Shown: positions 23,796 to 32,411 of the stretch, in pieces
How the letters are laid out: each line of letters opens with the position of its first letter
Position numbering within the stretch: position 1 is the first letter of the stretch
Assembly (NCBI RefSeq): GCF_014635285.1
Contig: NZ_BMCR01000001.1
Span: 434,001 to 498,000, forward strand
DNA length: 64,000 nt
Direction of reading: 5' to 3'
Origin: Stappia taiwanensis
GTDB taxonomy: Bacteria; Pseudomonadota; Alphaproteobacteria; Rhizobiales; Stappiaceae
The notes under the pieces: model-generated
The model's database searches: none
The model's input: only the letters and a program-made list of their open reading frames with translations
What the model was told of the DNA's origin: nothing
Translations under genes and position numbers: made by a program

Positions 23796-25622
23796 ATGTG
23801 CGGTATTGTCGGAATTCTTGGAAGCCAGGCGGTTGCCGCTCAGTTGGTCGACGCGCTGAAGCGCCTTGAATATCGCGGATATGATTCGGCCGGCATCGCC
23901 ACCCTGGATGGCAGCCAGATCGTCCGGCGTCGGGCCGAGGGCAAGCTGCGCAACCTTCAGGAGAAGCTGGAGCGGGCGCCGCTGGCCGGTAACATCGGCA
24001 TCGGCCACACCCGTTGGGCCACCCACGGCGCGGCCACCGAGCACAACGCCCACCCGCACGCAGCGCCCGGGGTCTCCGTCGTCCACAACGGCATCATCGA
24101 GAATTTCCTCGAACTGCGCATGGAGCTGGAAGGGCAGGGCGCGCGCCTTTCCAGTGACACCGACACCGAAACGGTGGCCCATCTCGTGTCGCGGGAACTG
24201 GCCGGCGGCGCCGACGCACGTACTGCGGTTGCCCGGGTGCTGCCGCGCCTCAAGGGGGCCTTCGCTCTTGCCTTCCTGTTCGAGGGTGAAGAGGATCTCT
24301 TGATCGGAGCCCGGCGCGGCTCGCCGCTGGCCATCGGCCACGGCGATGGCGAGATGTACCTGGGCTCCGACGCCATCGCCCTGTCGCCCTTCACCGACCG
24401 GATCACCTATCTGGAAGAAGGGGATTGGGCGGTCCTGACCCGCGCCGGCTGTGAGATCTTCGATGAGCAGAACGCCCCCGTGACGCGGCCGGTGCAGACC
24501 TCGCGCGCGATGGCGCAGATGATCGACAAGGGCAACTTCCGCCACTTCATGGCCAAGGAAATCCATCAGCAGCCCGAAGTGATCGGCCATACCCTGTCGC
24601 GTTATCTCGATCTGGCTAACATGAAGACCGTGCTTGAAGGTGCGGAAAAGATTGATTTTTCCAAGCTTGACCGATTGATTATTTCGGCTTGCGGGACCGC
24701 CTATTACGCCGGGCTGGTCGCCAAGTACTGGTTCGAGAAGGTCGCCCGCCTGCCCGTCGATATCGATATCGCTTCCGAGTTCCGCTATCGGGAAATGCCG
24801 GTGAAGGCGGGCGATCTGGCGCTGTTCATTTCCCAGTCCGGCGAAACGGCGGATACCCTGGCGGGCCTGCGCTATTGCAAGGGCGAGGGCATGACCATCG
24901 CCGCCGTGGTCAATGTGCCGGAATCGACCATTGCCCGCGAAGCCGATGTGGTGTTCCCCACGGTTGCCGGTCCGGAGATCGGCGTTGCCTCGACCAAGGC
25001 CTTCACCTGCCAGCTCTCGGTGCTGGCCGCGCTTGCGGTTCATGCGGGCTATCAGCGCGGGCATCTGGATGACAAGGGCGCGGCGGAGCTGGTGCGCGCG
25101 CTTGGCGAAACCCCGGGCTACGTCAACAGGGCGCTTGCGCTGGAAAGCGAAATCGAGGCGCTGGCGCAGCCGCTGTCGCGGGCCTCGGATGTGCTTTATC
25201 TCGGCCGGGGCACCAGCTTCCCGCTGGCGATGGAAGGGGCGCTGAAGCTCAAGGAAATCTCCTACATCCACGCCGAAGGTTATGCGGCGGGGGAGTTGAA
25301 GCACGGCCCGATCGCGCTGATCGACGAGGACATGCCGGTGATCGTCATCGCCCCGCATGATCCGATCTTCGAAAAGACCGTTTCGAACATGCAGGAAGTG
25401 GCCGCCCGTGGCGGCAAGATCATCCTTATCACCGATGAAAAGGGCGCGGAGGCAAGCGCGGCGCTCGCCTGGAAGACCATCGCACTTCCGGACGTGCCGG
25501 AGTTCGTCGCGCCAATCATCCACGCGCTGCCCGTGCAGTTGCTCGCCTATCATACGGCGGTCTTCATGGGCACGGACGTGGACCAGCCGCGCAATCTGGC
25601 GAAATCCGTCACGGTCGAATAA
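23796..25622 (+). CDS. glmS: Glucosamine-6-phosphate synthase GlmS
   Basis: A 608-aa L-glutamine:fructose-6-phosphate aminotransferase, the first step of UDP-GlcNAc synthesis. The N-terminal class II amidotransferase domain starts MCGIVGILG with C2 as nucleophile and includes GHTRWATHG. Two SIS sugar-isomerase domains follow (SACGTAYYAG, SQSGETADT, GRGTSFPLAMEGALKLKEIS). The C-terminal KSVTVE is conserved. The last 14 codons and the terminator are repeated at 26619-26704, beyond higBA. No glmS ribozyme is visible upstream. Confidence 0.97.
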   Translation: MCGIVGILGSQAVAAQLVDALKRLEYRGYDSAGIATLDGSQIVRRRAEGKLRNLQEKLERAPLAGNIGIGHTRWATHGAATEHNAHPHAAPGVSVVHNGIIENFLELRMELEGQGARLSSDTDTETVAHLVSRELAGGADARTAVARVLPRLKGAFALAFLFEGEEDLLIGARRGSPLAIGHGDGEMYLGSDAIALSPFTDRITYLEEGDWAVLTRAGCEIFDEQNAPVTRPVQTSRAMAQMIDKGNFRHFMAKEIHQQPEVIGHTLSRYLDLANMKTVLEGAEKIDFSKLDRLIISACGTAYYAGLVAKYWFEKVARLPVDIDIASEFRYREMPVKAGDLALFISQSGETADTLAGLRYCKGEGMTIAAVVNVPESTIAREADVVFPTVAGPEIGVASTKAFTCQLSVLAALAVHAGYQRGHLDDKGAAELVRALGETPGYVNRALALESEIEALAQPLSRASDVLYLGRGTSFPLAMEGALKLKEISYIHAEGYAAGELKHGPIALIDEDMPVIVIAPHDPIFEKTVSNMQEVAARGGKIILITDEKGAEASAALAWKTIALPDVPEFVAPIIHALPVQLLAYHTAVFMGTDVDQPRNLAKSVTVE

Positions 25623-25666
25623 CCGCTTCCAGCAAGAAAAAAACCGCCCGGCGCTGGTCCGGGCGG
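25581..25666 (+). repeat. glmS 3'-end direct repeat, copy 1
   Basis: 86 bp covering the last codons of glmS, its stop and the hairpin CCGCCCGG/CCGGGCGG (25644-25666). It matches 26619-26704 at 77 of 86 positions with no gaps. The two differences within the coding part (GCG/GCA and AAA/AAG) are synonymous. Upstream of 25581 and downstream of 25666 the similarity stops. It is the left boundary of the higBA islet and probably an attachment-like junction. The hairpin here lacks a long T tract in the glmS direction but has one (six or more) on the other strand. Confidence 0.85.
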
Positions 25667-25820
25667 TCGCGGCTTTGGTTCTGACAAAGCAATGAATGTT
25701 ATCGCCAATCTATGCATCCATATGATCTTATTGGATTTTCAAACTTCTCGAGTTTGCGGATCAGCGATCCATAAACCTTTCAGTAGGCAATAGGGAAATC
25801 CAGTCGCTCTGCATCGTCCC

Positions 25821-25881
25821 TTCCCGTTTTGGGAAAAATCTTGACAAGAAGAGCTGATTGGCGTAGTTCCCAATTTGGGAA
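25821..25881 (+). promoter_or_regulatory. higBA promoter with two palindromic operators
   Basis: Two 15-bp palindromes, TTCCCGTTTTGGGAA (25821-25835) and TTCCCAATTTGGGAA (25867-25881), lie 46 bp apart and flank the -35 TTGACA (25841-25846). A TAGTTC -10 at 25864 with 17-bp spacing overlaps the second site. This is the expected layout for autoregulation by HigA or the HigBA complex. Confidence 0.75.
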
Positions 25882-25889
25882 ACTGGCGA

Positions 25890-26192
25890 ATGAGGATCAT
25901 CAAGACCCTTCACTTGCAACACTATGCTCAGAAGCACCCGGAGGTCGCCGCCGCCATTTTGCACTGGATTGCAACGGTCAAAGCTGCGAACTGGCGGACA
26001 CCGCAAGAGGTGCAGGCAGCATTCAGCAAAGCCAAAACGCTTGGCTCTGACCGTGTTCGATTTGAGCTTGCAGGTGGGAACTATCGATTGATAGCGGCAT
26101 TCGACTTCAAGAGGCGAGCGGTTTTTATCAAGTTTATTGGAACTCACGAAGAGTACGATAAGGTCGACGCTCGCGCCATCGCACAATACTGA
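25890..26192 (+). CDS. higB: HigB-type mRNA interferase toxin
   Basis: A 100-aa protein of the HigB family. It starts MRIIKTLHLQHYAQKHPEVA and contains DRVRFELAGGNYRLIAAFDF and the terminal VFIKFIGTHEEYDKV block, the RelE/HigB fold core in which H and Y residues act in ribosome-dependent mRNA cleavage. ATG 25890 lies nine bases after the second operator, so the leader is very short. Toxin before antitoxin is the normal hig order. The cassette is enclosed by duplicated glmS 3' ends, a sign of transfer. Confidence 0.85.
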   Translation: MRIIKTLHLQHYAQKHPEVAAAILHWIATVKAANWRTPQEVQAAFSKAKTLGSDRVRFELAGGNYRLIAAFDFKRRAVFIKFIGTHEEYDKVDARAIAQY

Positions 26193-26203
26193 TGGAGATA
26201 TCG

Positions 26204-26575
26204 ATGAAGCCTAAAATCATCAAGACAAAGGCCGAGTATGAGGCTGCGACGGCTGAAATTGAGCGTCTTTGGGGTGCTGAGGCGAATACCTCCGACGGCG
26301 ATATGCTTGAGCTTCTGATGCTGATTGTCGAGGATTACGAGACCCGGAATTCGGTCGCAATCGATGCTGATCCTGTCAGCCTTCTGAAGGCGCACATGGA
26401 AGCGACCGGACGCACGCAATCTGATCTTGCAGAGCTTATCGGTTCGGCCTCGCGTGCCTCGGAAATTCTGAACCGCAAACGCAGCCTCACCAAAGAGCAT
26501 ATCTTCAAGATCAACACCAAGTGGAAGATGCCCGCCAATCTTCTGATCGCGCCCTATGAGCTTGAAGTGGCCTGA
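26204..26575 (+). CDS. higA: HigA-type antitoxin
   Basis: A 123-aa antitoxin of the HigA branch with the toxin-binding region first (AEYEAATAEIERLWGAEA) and an XRE helix-turn-helix at about residues 70-105 (TQSDLAELIGSASRASEILN). This fusion of an N-terminal YgjM-type region and HTH is usual for this family. ATG 26204 has GGAG six bases upstream; ATG 26192 overlaps the toxin stop and is possible. It would bind HigB and the two TTCCC/GGGAA palindromes. Confidence 0.85.
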   Translation: MKPKIIKTKAEYEAATAEIERLWGAEANTSDGDMLELLMLIVEDYETRNSVAIDADPVSLLKAHMEATGRTQSDLAELIGSASRASEILNRKRSLTKEHIFKINTKWKMPANLLIAPYELEVA

Positions 26576-26618
26576 TAGAGCGATCGGATCGCCGCCAGCG
26601 ATGACATTCACGCGGGGA

Positions 26619-26704
26619 GACCAGCCGCGCAATCTGGCAAAGTCCGTCACGGTCGAATAACCGTCGTCAGCAAGAAGAAAACCGCCCGGCACAGGTCCGG
26701 GCGG
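26619..26704 (+). repeat. glmS 3'-end direct repeat, copy 2
   Basis: 86 bp, 77 identical to 25581-25666. It still encodes the last GlmS residues (DQPRNLAKSVTVE) and stop, and it retains the terminator hairpin. It is not preceded by a glmS frame. It is the right boundary of the higBA islet and probably marks where glmS ended before the insertion. Confidence 0.85.
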
Positions 26705-26714
26705 CTTCTTTTTT
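26682..26714 (+). terminator. Terminator at the islet right end
   Basis: CCGCCCGG and CCGGGCGG around a 7-base loop, followed by CTTCTTTTTT. It is a strong intrinsic terminator in the rightward direction and lies 14 bp from the end of the convergent cysteine-rich gene. It is inside and just beyond glmS repeat copy 2. Confidence 0.85.
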
Positions 26715-26727
26715 ACGCTCCTGGTCG

Positions 26728-28257
26728 TTACTGCGCGGCGGGAGCCTCACCGGAACCGGCTTCGCCTGCGGATGTGTCCTCAGGCTCCGGGCACAGCAGG
26801 CCGAGCGACCCGACGCTGATGCAGGACTGGCACCAGGTGATGCCCTGGGCCTCCGCCCGTTCCTGCAACTGGGCATCGTCGAGCCCCTCGGGCGGCGGGA
26901 TGCAAGCACGCCCGCACGGCTCCACCGATGCCCCTTGCGCGGTCAGCAGCGTGTAAAGCTTGCCCGTCGCGCATTGTGCACGGTCCGGTGCGAACTCTCC
27001 CAGTGCAGAGGGATCAGCCGGGACAGGGGCAGGGGCCGGCGTCGAGGCGTTGCCGGCGTCATCCGCAGGCGTGCTTCCCTCGCTGTCATCCGGCTTGCTG
27101 CCATCGGCCCCATCATCGGCAGGCGGCGCGCCTGCATCCTCCGGCTGACAAGCCTTGAACAGGGCCGCCAGGGTTTCCGGATCGGTGTAGGGGACCCTCG
27201 CGTCGCCGAGACCGGCAGCGGAGCGGAACTCCTCCCAGGCGGAGCGGGTGCGCCGGCCGGCCAGGCCGTCGACCGTTCCGGCGTTGTAGCCGGCGGCGTT
27301 CAGGCAGGACTGGATCCAGGTGATGTTGTCCTGCGGGGTCGGGCGGGGCCGCTCGGGGGCACAACCGGCGCCATAAGGCCGGTACCCTTCAGCGCAGACA
27401 CAGCGCCCCTGGTTCGCCGAATAGACGAAGGGGAAGCTGCAGGCCCGGCTGTCACGCCGGACGCATTCACCACCCTCGACCACGTATCCGGACGGACAGA
27501 TGCAGCCGCCGGCGGAGGGGGAATACTGCCATGGAGCAATACACGCCGGCGGGGGCGCGATCGGCGGAATCGGGACGGGCAGAATGCACCGACGCTGGCG
27601 TGCCGAATAGACATAAGGCAGCCGGCAAACCACCGGCGGACGCGGCCTCACGCAGCGGCCATTGCGCAAGACGCGCGGCGGGGCACAGACCACCGGCGGG
27701 CGCGGCATCACGCAGCGGCCGTTGCGCAAGACGCGCGGCGGGGCACAGACCACCGGCGGGCGCGGCATCACGCAGCGGCCGTTGCGCAAGACGCGTGGCG
27801 GGGCACAGACCACCGGCGGACGCTGGGGCCTCACACAGCGACCGTTGCGCATGACACGCGGCGGAGCGCAGACCGCCGGCGGACGCTGGGGCCTCACACA
27901 GCGACCGTTACGCAAGACGCGCGGCGGAGCACAGACCACCGGCGGACGCTGGGGCCTCACACAGCGACCGTTGCGCATGACACGCGGCGGAGCGCAGACC
28001 ACCGGCGGACGCTGAGGCATCACACAACGGCCATTGCGCATGACACGCGGCGGAACACAGACGGCGGGCCGCAGATCCGGCCGGATATCGGGAAGGTTCG
28101 GGCGGAAATCCGGCACCTGGGCCTGTGCGGAGCCAATGGCAAGCAGGGACGCGAGCAAGGCAAGGCATGCGCACAGAAGCCATCCGGCTCGGGGGGCGAT
28201 CCGCTCTCGGTGTCGGTCCGGCGCCGATCCGGGGGTGTCTGGGCCTCTGATGAACAT
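26728..28257 (-). CDS. Secreted Cys/Pro tandem-repeat protein with PG-binding-like domain
   Basis: A 509-aa protein with a long signal peptide (WLLCACLALLASLLAIGSAQ). About residues 60-205 are seven near-identical units of 20-21 residues, VVCAPPRVLRNGRCVRPQRP type, each with two cysteines, then one degenerate unit. A cysteine-rich linker (CICPSGYVVEGGECV, CSFPFVYSANQGRCVCAEGY) follows. Residues about 311-355 (ITWIQSCLNAAGYNAGTVDG onward) look like a peptidoglycan-binding-1 domain. The rest is an acidic Ala/Pro linker and a C-terminal cysteine-rich block. ATG 28257 has GAGGTGAG upstream. It is an envelope protein of unknown job, possibly disulfide-rigid. Confidence 0.75.
   Translation of the reverse strand: MFIRGPDTPGSAPDRHRERIAPRAGWLLCACLALLASLLAIGSAQAQVPDFRPNLPDIRPDLRPAVCVPPRVMRNGRCVMPQRPPVVCAPPRVMRNGRCVRPQRPPVVCAPPRVLRNGRCVRPQRPPAVCAPPRVMRNGRCVRPQRPPVVCAPPRVLRNGRCVMPRPPVVCAPPRVLRNGRCVMPRPPVVCAPPRVLRNGRCVRPRPPVVCRLPYVYSARQRRCILPVPIPPIAPPPACIAPWQYSPSAGGCICPSGYVVEGGECVRRDSRACSFPFVYSANQGRCVCAEGYRPYGAGCAPERPRPTPQDNITWIQSCLNAAGYNAGTVDGLAGRRTRSAWEEFRSAAGLGDARVPYTDPETLAALFKACQPEDAGAPPADDGADGSKPDDSEGSTPADDAGNASTPAPAPVPADPSALGEFAPDRAQCATGKLYTLLTAQGASVEPCGRACIPPPEGLDDAQLQERAEAQGITWCQSCISVGSLGLLCPEPEDTSAGEAGSGEAPAAQ
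27629..28069 (-). repeat. In-frame 60-63 bp tandem repeats
   Basis: Seven tandem units of 60 or 63 bp code the cysteine/proline repeats of the surrounding gene. Units 27661-27720 and 27721-27780 differ by one base. The high identity implies recent unequal exchange or slippage, so unit number probably varies between strains. They are coding and in frame, which argues against any CRISPR reading. Confidence 0.85.
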
Positions 28258-28432
28258 TCTTCTCACCTCTCGCTTACCTGCTTTGCATGACTCCAACGCA
28301 CGTTCCTGATGGTCATCGCGCCGAGGCTTCCATCCTGACGATTGTCAGCCATCGTGCCGTGACCCGCGTCACAGCGTCTCACAAGAGCGTGATTTTTGGT
28401 AAACGAACTGCGCGGAAAACTTCAGGCCCGCG

Positions 28433-28834
28433 TCAGGTTTCCGGCGTCGGGCGCGACAGCACATAGGCCGCACAGCAGGCGAGGGTGAGGGCGACGGCCA
28501 GCGCAAGCGGCCAGTCCGGCTCGGCGCCGAGATAGAACATGTAGAAACCGAATCCCATGCCGCCGACCGCCAGCATCTTCGCGCGCGGCGCAATCGCGCC
28601 ATTTTCGCGCCAGGCACGCACCCCGGGGCCGAATTGCGGATGGGAGACGATCCACTCTTCCAGCCGCGGCGAAGACTTGGCGAAGCAGCCGGCGGCGGCA
28701 ATGAAGAAGATGGTCGACGGCAACAACGGCAAAAAGGCGCCAATCACGCCAATGGCCACCGAGAAGGCACCAAGCGTCATGAAAAACGCACTTCTGGTGC
28801 GTTGATGTCGGATAAGCTCGGAAAGCTGGCGCAT
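28433..28834 (-). CDS. DUF454 (YbaN-like) inner-membrane protein
   Basis: A 133-aa protein with three to four hydrophobic helices. The DUF454 signature is clear: IGVIGAFLPLLPSTIFFIAA, then CFAKSSPRLEEWIVSHPQFG and the internal REN-G-I-R/K pattern. The role of the family is unknown. It is transcribed leftward and divergent from the DUF502 gene. Confidence 0.85.
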   Translation of the reverse strand: MRQLSELIRHQRTRSAFFMTLGAFSVAIGVIGAFLPLLPSTIFFIAAAGCFAKSSPRLEEWIVSHPQFGPGVRAWRENGAIAPRAKMLAVGGMGFGFYMFYLGAEPDWPLALAVALTLACCAAYVLSRPTPET

Positions 28835-28992
28835 ATTCCCCGTTGCCGCCTGTGTATCAATTCCCCTTTGACCGGGAGTGGCCTATGTAGGTGTCATCAT
28901 TGTCACGGAAACCCGGGCATGATGGCTGGCAAGAACGATCCGGCCGACTTCGACACAAGATCAAGGTCGGCACAAACAAGGTTGAGCACGCA

Positions 28993-29742
28993 ATGACCGG
29001 CAGTTCCGAGGCGGACGATCACGACGATGCAGCGCCGAAACATGCACATTCGAGCGGCATGACTCGTTTGCGCAATTACTTTCTGACCGGTCTGGTCATT
29101 GCCGGCCCGCTCGGCATCACCGCCTACCTTACGTGGTCCATCGTTCAATGGATCGACGGCTGGATCAAGCCGCTGATCCCCTCCGTTTACAACCCCGATA
29201 CATACGTGCCTTTTCCGGTCCCCGGTATCGGACTGATCGTCGCGTTCGTCGGCCTGGTGCTGATCGGCTTCTTCACCGCCAATATCGCCGGGCGCACGCT
29301 GGTCTCCTATGGGGAGTTGCTGCTCGGCCGGATGCCCGTGGTGCGCAATCTCTACAGCGGGCTGAAGCAGATCTTCGAAACGGTGCTGGCCGAGCGCTCC
29401 AACTCCTTCAAGAAGGCCGCCATCATTGAGTATCCCCGGCGCGGATTGTGGGCGATCGTCTTCATCGCCACCGAAGCCAAGGGGGAGGTGGCGGACAAGC
29501 TGCACGCCGGAACGGAGGTGACGGCGGTGTTCCTGCCAACGACACCGAACCCGACCTCCGGCTTCCTGCTGTTCGTGCCGCGCAACGAGATTATCGAGCT
29601 GGACATGACGGTGGAGGCGGCGGCGAAGCTGGTGATCTCCGCCGGCCTGGTCAATCCGGATTACGACAAGACCCTGCCGCGCAAAGGGGCCAAATCCGAC
29701 GCGGACACCGACACCATCCAGACGCCGGAGTCGGTGGACTGA
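28993..29742 (+). CDS. DUF502 membrane protein
   Basis: A 249-aa protein of the DUF502 family. Two membrane helices (YFLTGLVIAGPLGITAYLTW and IGLIVAFVGLVLIGFFTANI) precede a soluble domain containing RMPVVRNLYSGLKQIFETVL and TTPNPTSGFLLFVPR, all typical. Function is unknown. ATG 28993 is used because the longer frame before it is unlike the family. It converges on recG. Confidence 0.85.
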   Translation: MTGSSEADDHDDAAPKHAHSSGMTRLRNYFLTGLVIAGPLGITAYLTWSIVQWIDGWIKPLIPSVYNPDTYVPFPVPGIGLIVAFVGLVLIGFFTANIAGRTLVSYGELLLGRMPVVRNLYSGLKQIFETVLAERSNSFKKAAIIEYPRRGLWAIVFIATEAKGEVADKLHAGTEVTAVFLPTTPNPTSGFLLFVPRNEIIELDMTVEAAAKLVISAGLVNPDYDKTLPRKGAKSDADTDTIQTPESVD

Positions 29743-29758
29743 CGTTGGGGGCGGGTGT

Positions 29759-31861
29759 CTATCCCGCCCGCAGCAGCCGGATCGCCTCGTCGCGGGAAAA
29801 CAGATAGAGCAGGGACCGCAGCGCCGGGCCGCGCTTGCCGGTCAGATCGCCATCGGTCTCCAGCACCAGCTTGGCATCGTCGCGCGCCATGTCCAGAAGG
29901 CTCGCGTGCTCGTCCGCCCGGGCGATCTTGAACCCCGGCGTCCCGGACTGGCGGGTGCCAAGGATCTCGCCCTCGCCGCGCAGCCGCAGATCTTCCTCGG
30001 CAATGCGGAAACCGTCGTTGGTCTCGCGCATGATCGCCAGCCGGGCCCGCGCCACCTCGCCGATCGGCGATTTGTAAAGCAGAAGGCAGGTGGACGCCTC
30101 GGCGCCGCGTCCGACCCGGCCGCGCAACTGATGCAATTGCGACAGGCCGAACCGTTCCGCATGTTCGATCACCATGATGGTCGCATCGGGCACATCGACC
30201 CCCACCTCGATCACCGTGGTCGCCACCAGAAGGCGCTTCTCGCCATCCTTGAAGGCGGTCATCGCCGCGCTCTTTTCCTCGCTGGAAAGCCGGCCATGCA
30301 CCAGCGCGACCCGGTCGCCGAACACCTGCCGCAGCGCCTCGAACCGCTCCTCGGCGGCAGCCAGATCCGATTTTTCCGATTCCTCCACCAGCGGGCAGAC
30401 CCAATAGGCCTTGCGGCCCTCATCGAGCGCCCGGTGCAGCCGGTCCACCACCTCGTCCATGCGCTCGGACGGCACGGTGACAGTGGTGATCTCCTGACGC
30501 CCGGCAGGCTTTTCGGTCAGACGCGAGACGTCCATGTCGCCGAAATAGGTGAGAACCAGCGTGCGCGGGATCGGCGTTGCCGTCATCACCAGCATGTCGA
30601 CCCCATCGCCCTTGGCCGAGAGCGACAGGCGCTGGTGCACACCGAACCGGTGTTGTTCATCGACCACGGCAAGGCCGAGGTTGTGAAACGCCACATCCCC
30701 CTGAAACAGCGCATGGGTGCCGATGACCAGATCCAGCTCGCCGGCGGCCAGCGCCTCCCGGGTCTCGCGGCGATAGCGTGCGCCGTCCTTGCCGGTCAGC
30801 ACCGCCGCGCGGATGCCGGCAGCCTCGCACAAGGGTGCCAGCGAAGCATGATGCTGGCGGGCGAGGATCTCGGTCGGTGCCATCATCACCGCCTGCGTCC
30901 CGGCTTCCACGGCGGCGGCCACCGCCAGAAGCGCGACAATGGTCTTGCCGGCGCCCACATCGCCCTGAAGCAGGCGCAGCATCCGCACCGGTTCGGAAAG
31001 ATCGGCTTCGATCTCGGCAACGGCGGCGGCCTGCCCGGCGGTCAGCGCATAGGGCAGGGCGGCGAGGATCTTGGCCTTCAAGCCGCCGGAAAATACCCGG
31101 GCAATGCCCTTGGTCTGGCGCAGCTTGCGCCGCACCAGCGCAAGTGCCAACTGGCTGGCAAGGAACTCATCGAAGGCCAACCGCTCCAGCTCCGGTGTCA
31201 CCGCGCTCCACGGCCGTTCCGGATCCGGGTGGTGCAGGGCAAGCAGCGCTTGCCGGAATGATGGCCAACCATGCTGCTGGCGCAAGGCCGGATCGAGCCA
31301 TTCGTCGAGATCGGGAACGAGGTCGAGCGCTGCTGTCATCGCCTTTTGCAAGGTCTTGCCGGACAGTCCTTGGGTCAGCGGATAAACCGGCTCGACCAGC
31401 GGCAGATCGTCCGCGTCCTCCGCCGCGACGATGTGATCGGGATGCACCATTTGCGGCTGGCCGTTGAACCATTCGATGCGGCCGGAGACCACCAGATCGG
31501 CGCCGACGGGCAGGGTTTTCTCCAGCCACGCCGTGTGCGCCCGGAAGAAGACCAGTGTCAACTCGCCGCTGTCGTCATGCACCCGGATCCGGTAGGGCGC
31601 GCGGCTGGACCGGGGCGGTGCCTGATGGCCATCGACCCGCACCTCCAGCGTGACGATTTCCCCCTCTGGCGCGACGGCGATGCCCGGCCTTGCGCGCCGG
31701 TCGATCACCGAGGTGGGCAGGTGCAGCAGGAGGTCGATGACATGCGGCTCGCGCTCCACGCCGGTGCCCAGAAGCACGGCGAGCTGGCGCGCGGTGCGCG
31801 GTCCGATGCCGGGAAGCGAGGAAACGGGCGCGAACAGGGGATCGAGTTGGGTGGGCCGCAT
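29759..31861 (-). CDS. recG: ATP-dependent DNA helicase RecG
   Basis: A 700-aa monomeric branched-DNA translocase that remodels stalled forks and Holliday junctions. The N-terminal wedge/OB domain (about 1-230) is followed by helicase domains with Walker A GDVGAGKT, DEQH box (VVDEQHRFG), MTATPIPRTL, and the C-terminal QLRGRVGRG motif. Full length. Divergent from sdhE with about 175 bp between the starts. Confidence 0.96.
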   Translation of the reverse strand: MRPTQLDPLFAPVSSLPGIGPRTARQLAVLLGTGVEREPHVIDLLLHLPTSVIDRRARPGIAVAPEGEIVTLEVRVDGHQAPPRSSRAPYRIRVHDDSGELTLVFFRAHTAWLEKTLPVGADLVVSGRIEWFNGQPQMVHPDHIVAAEDADDLPLVEPVYPLTQGLSGKTLQKAMTAALDLVPDLDEWLDPALRQQHGWPSFRQALLALHHPDPERPWSAVTPELERLAFDEFLASQLALALVRRKLRQTKGIARVFSGGLKAKILAALPYALTAGQAAAVAEIEADLSEPVRMLRLLQGDVGAGKTIVALLAVAAAVEAGTQAVMMAPTEILARQHHASLAPLCEAAGIRAAVLTGKDGARYRRETREALAAGELDLVIGTHALFQGDVAFHNLGLAVVDEQHRFGVHQRLSLSAKGDGVDMLVMTATPIPRTLVLTYFGDMDVSRLTEKPAGRQEITTVTVPSERMDEVVDRLHRALDEGRKAYWVCPLVEESEKSDLAAAEERFEALRQVFGDRVALVHGRLSSEEKSAAMTAFKDGEKRLLVATTVIEVGVDVPDATIMVIEHAERFGLSQLHQLRGRVGRGAEASTCLLLYKSPIGEVARARLAIMRETNDGFRIAEEDLRLRGEGEILGTRQSGTPGFKIARADEHASLLDMARDDAKLVLETDGDLTGKRGPALRSLLYLFSRDEAIRLLRAG

Positions 31862-32035
31862 GGTCCTCTTGCCGGCTGAGGTGGCGAAACAGCGACGGAT
31901 TGAGTTTCCCGCCGAGGCCGTTATAACCCGCGAACCGGTTGCCGTCTGTCAAGGCCGCTGCTTCGAAACGCAAAGCAAGCGGTGGATGATGGCCCGCGCC
32001 GGCGACGATCACCCCCGGGGCGAAGGAACCAGAGC

Positions 32036-32332
32036 ATGGGCGAGCAGTTGCAGACGCCATCGACCGACGACGCGGACCCGAACGCGCCGCGCCGCAAACG
32101 GATCCTCTATCGCTGCCAGCATCGCGGCATGAAGGAAATGGATATCCTGCTTGGCGGCTTCGCCCAGCATCGTCTGGCCGAGCTGAAGCCGGAGGAACTG
32201 GACATCCTCGAAACCCTGATGGATGTGCCGGATCAGGACCTCTTCAGCTGGATGATCGGCCGGGTGCCGGTTCCGGAGGCGTTCGACACCCCGATCTATC
32301 GCGAAATCGTCGCATTGCGCGGCAAGATCTGA
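32036..32332 (+). CDS. sdhE: FAD assembly factor SdhE
   Basis: A 98-aa protein with the RGxxE motif (HRGMKEMD, about residues 29-36), which binds succinate dehydrogenase flavoprotein and promotes covalent FAD attachment. The helical core (LKPEELDILETLMDVPDQDL, FSWMIGR) is typical. ATG 32036 gives the family length. It sits between recG and mfd, as in many alphaproteobacteria. Confidence 0.9.
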   Translation: MGEQLQTPSTDDADPNAPRRKRILYRCQHRGMKEMDILLGGFAQHRLAELKPEELDILETLMDVPDQDLFSWMIGRVPVPEAFDTPIYREIVALRGKI

Positions 32333-32411
32333 AGCGGTCGATCCACGGACGCCGGGCGGCGCGCGCTGCCCGCCGGTGAATGGCAAAGCGTGAAGCGCAA
32401 GGAACGAAACG

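Noticed and set aside
25623-25820. Tn7-type insertion downstream of glmS
   Set aside because: No tns genes or Tn7 ends are seen, and the duplicated segment includes glmS coding sequence, unlike Tn7.
27629-28069. Regular 60-bp repeats that could look like a CRISPR array
   Set aside because: The units are in-frame coding sequence without unique spacers and with no cas genes near.
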